Source: Antedon mediterranea
Taxonomy: Eukaryota; Echinodermata; Crinoidea; Comatulida; Antedonidae
DNA: 64,000 nucleotides
Reading direction: 5' to 3'
NCBI RefSeq assembly: GCF_964355755.1
Contig: NC_092673.1
Coordinates: forward strand, 15,755,001 to 15,819,000
Positions 62,120 to 64,000 of this stretch are shown in pieces. A model generated the notes under the pieces. It made no database searches, was not told the origin of the DNA, and saw only the letters and a program-made list of their open reading frames with translations. A program made the position numbers and the translations under genes. The first letter of the stretch is position 1. The number at the start of each line of letters is the position of its first letter.

Positions 62120-62640
62120 TTGCTAATCAACAGCCAATTGTTAGAGGCCGTAATCTACAGCCAAGTGCATTGCCTTAATAGAAGTGATGACGCTTCTCTG
62201 TATTTATCCGTATCATCTTAAGCTCTCTCTACACTATCAAACTTTACGTGACAACAAAATGTGACGTGCCCATGTATAGACATGATGATGTCATATCACT
62301 ACCATATTTTTAAGCATATCACTACCATTTGGGCACATCACAATTTTTTGTCAAACTAGTTTGATAGTGTAGCTTTACTTCTGTTGACTACCGGTATACG
62401 TCTTTGCTGCTCGACTATTGATCTCTTCCGGTGGACGGATGGTCTGCTTTTAACTTTTTCAATAGTTTTTTTAGTTATTTGTTTATCTGAATTTTCTTAA
62501 TCAATTTTTAAAGCATGAATCATACCATTTGGTGTTGCTAATCAACAACCAATTGTAGGCCTATGCCTAATTGTAGGCCTATGCCTAATCGTAGGTCTAT
62601 GCCTAATCTACAGCCAAGTGCATTGCGTTAATCATCCGAA
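62120..62640. repeat. local duplication with internal 19-bp tandem expansion
   Basis: A block 'gctaatcaacagccaattgt … taatctacagccaagtgcattgc' occurs at about 62120-62180 and again at about 62536-62635. In the second copy the middle is expanded by three units of aattgtaggcctatgccta. MITE copy 4 lies between the two. Confidence 0.8.
62222..62373. mobile_element. MITE family M, copy 4
   Basis: Left gctctctctacactatcaaa, right aaactagtttgatagtgtag and ct. The left flank is TTAA; the right flank (tttact) has lost it. The interior matches copy 3, with a duplicated 'tatcactaccat' module. Confidence 0.85.
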
Positions 62641-64000
62641 TAACCAATTGTTAAAAACATGAGACAGACAATATTTTTTTTGGAAATTCATACAAATTTC
62701 AACTTTTGTTGCATGAGTATGAGTATAATATACCGATTAAAAAATATATACATATGGATCTGTACTGCGATGATTCATTTCTTTTTACTAAAGCTAAAAC
62801 TAACGTTGTCTTGAACCGTCATTAGTTGGTTAGAATAAATATATTATCATGAATTAGATTACTTAAACTAATACTTAATGTTGTATATCTGTATTGCACC
62901 TGTTTTTCATAGAGTACATTGAATTATATCGGTGTCTTTGATTTATTTCCAAAGTTTTATTAAAATTCAAAATTTCTTCTCTATATCTGCCGACATATCA
63001 TTCGTATTTACGAGTTTTGTTACTTTCATTCATTTTCTCCCATTTTTATTTTCATGTTTGCTTATAAAAACGATTTCTGTTTTCCAATAAGTTGCATTTC
63101 GTATGTAGCCTTTCTAACGTTGTGTTGTGAACTAGACTGCTAGATAATACAACTTTTTCGTGTTTAACTAGTTTTCTGTTTCAATGCATCTCATTTGATC
63201 TCCAATTTCTCTATTAGTATTAATATCATATACTGGTCGTAAACATTCTACGGAGCCATTATTTCAAAATCTAGTTCAATATGCAATTTAAGTTTAAATT
63301 TAATTTCCAAGTTTTATAACATCAATAAACCAATCACCAATATATCGAAATATCTTAAAACACTCATAAGGAAACTGATTAAATGGGCTAGTCGGTCAAT
63401 GTTATTTATTGATGGTGTTCTGATACATCGAAATAATCAAAGTTTAAACCTTTTTTGTGAAGATTGAGTAGGCCTACATTTAATATTATGACGTCATAAG
63501 TAGGCCATCAAGTTGGCATAACCATGCACAGTTCTTCGTTTTTCTTCTTAAATAAAGAGTACAAGTTGTCGTAAAGACCAAATGTCTGTTTAAATTCTCA
63601 ATTCTGTTTATTAAGTGACTGCATATTATTATGTTCGAGATTTTCTTCCCTTTTTGTCGTTAAAAGCTTGCATTCACATCTTCATTATTAAGAAAGTGCA
63701 ATGACTATTAGCAAATTACATAATGTTGTTTTATGACAACAGGCCATTATATTTACATTTTAATGACATTATGACCCATAAATATAGATCATGTTAATCA
63801 AAACACTATGAATTGGTTTTAGCCCACTTCTCATATTCTGTGAATATTGAGATTGATATGTTATGAAGGAAGACATTCTGCACAAGATTATAGAAGTATT
63901 ATGTTGGTTGAAAGTAAGCCACACGATCATTAAGCGCTGTTTGTTATTTTATGGAATGTTATATGCAAATACATACTCTTATGTATGTTGGTGTAAACAT
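62641..64000. other. no feature recognised
   Basis: AT-rich sequence to the end of the window with no coding exon or repeat that I can support. Confidence 0.5.

Overview
This is an AT-rich, intron- and repeat-rich animal nuclear sequence. Spliced GT-AG exons, very large introns, LINE/SINE/MITE debris, minisatellites and the frequent hexamer AGGCCT suggest a marine invertebrate deuterostome. An echinoderm is my best guess, from sequence style only. The one clear host gene is the 3' part of alpha-L-iduronidase (IDUA, glycoside hydrolase family 39) on the + strand. Nine exons run from 818 to the stop codon at 54107-54109, and all their phases match. They encode 379 residues, corresponding to about residue 265 to the C-terminus of the human enzyme. 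They include the catalytic nucleophile glutamate, the later part of the barrel, the beta-sandwich and the C-terminal fibronectin-III-like domain. The upstream exons, including the acid/base region and the signal peptide, lie outside the window.

Layout. 1-817 is an intron. 818-1984 holds exons a and b. Intron 2 (1985-7525) carries a 3.3-kb pogo/Tigger-like DNA transposon with TA duplications, terminal inverted repeats and a broken, probably spliced DDE transposase. Exon c (7526-7766) is followed within about 25 bp by a MITE. Intron 3 (11.4 kb) contains a 1.7-kb minisatellite and two LINE 3' remnants. Exon d is at 19130-19208. Intron 4 holds a GC-rich repeat and a 318-bp tandem duplication. Exon e is at 23518-23618. 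Intron 5 holds a TTAA-flanked 1.0-kb element, a short ORF resembling the start of a type II membrane protein, two local tandem duplications and a 72-bp-period minisatellite. Exons f and g are at 32259-32380 and 33330-33455. A 17-bp minisatellite starts about 25 bp after exon g. Exon h is at 38407-38590.

The 15.4-kb intron 8 holds a nested structure: a dispersed repeat interrupted by a 4.0-kb inverted-repeat element, which itself carries a 2-kb satellite. A deleted LINE copy follows. The terminal exon (54003-54109) is followed by three further degenerate copies of its own coding sequence at 88-93 bp spacing. From about 54.4 to 64 kb I see no convincing gene. That stretch holds a 21-bp tandem repeat, a perfect 50-bp palindrome, a long-arm palindromic MITE and two more copies of the MITE family found beside exon c.

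No prokaryotic features, CRISPR arrays, rRNA or functional tRNA genes are seen. Most of the window is intron, and its unusual content is mobile-element and tandem-repeat architecture inside one lysosomal hydrolase gene.
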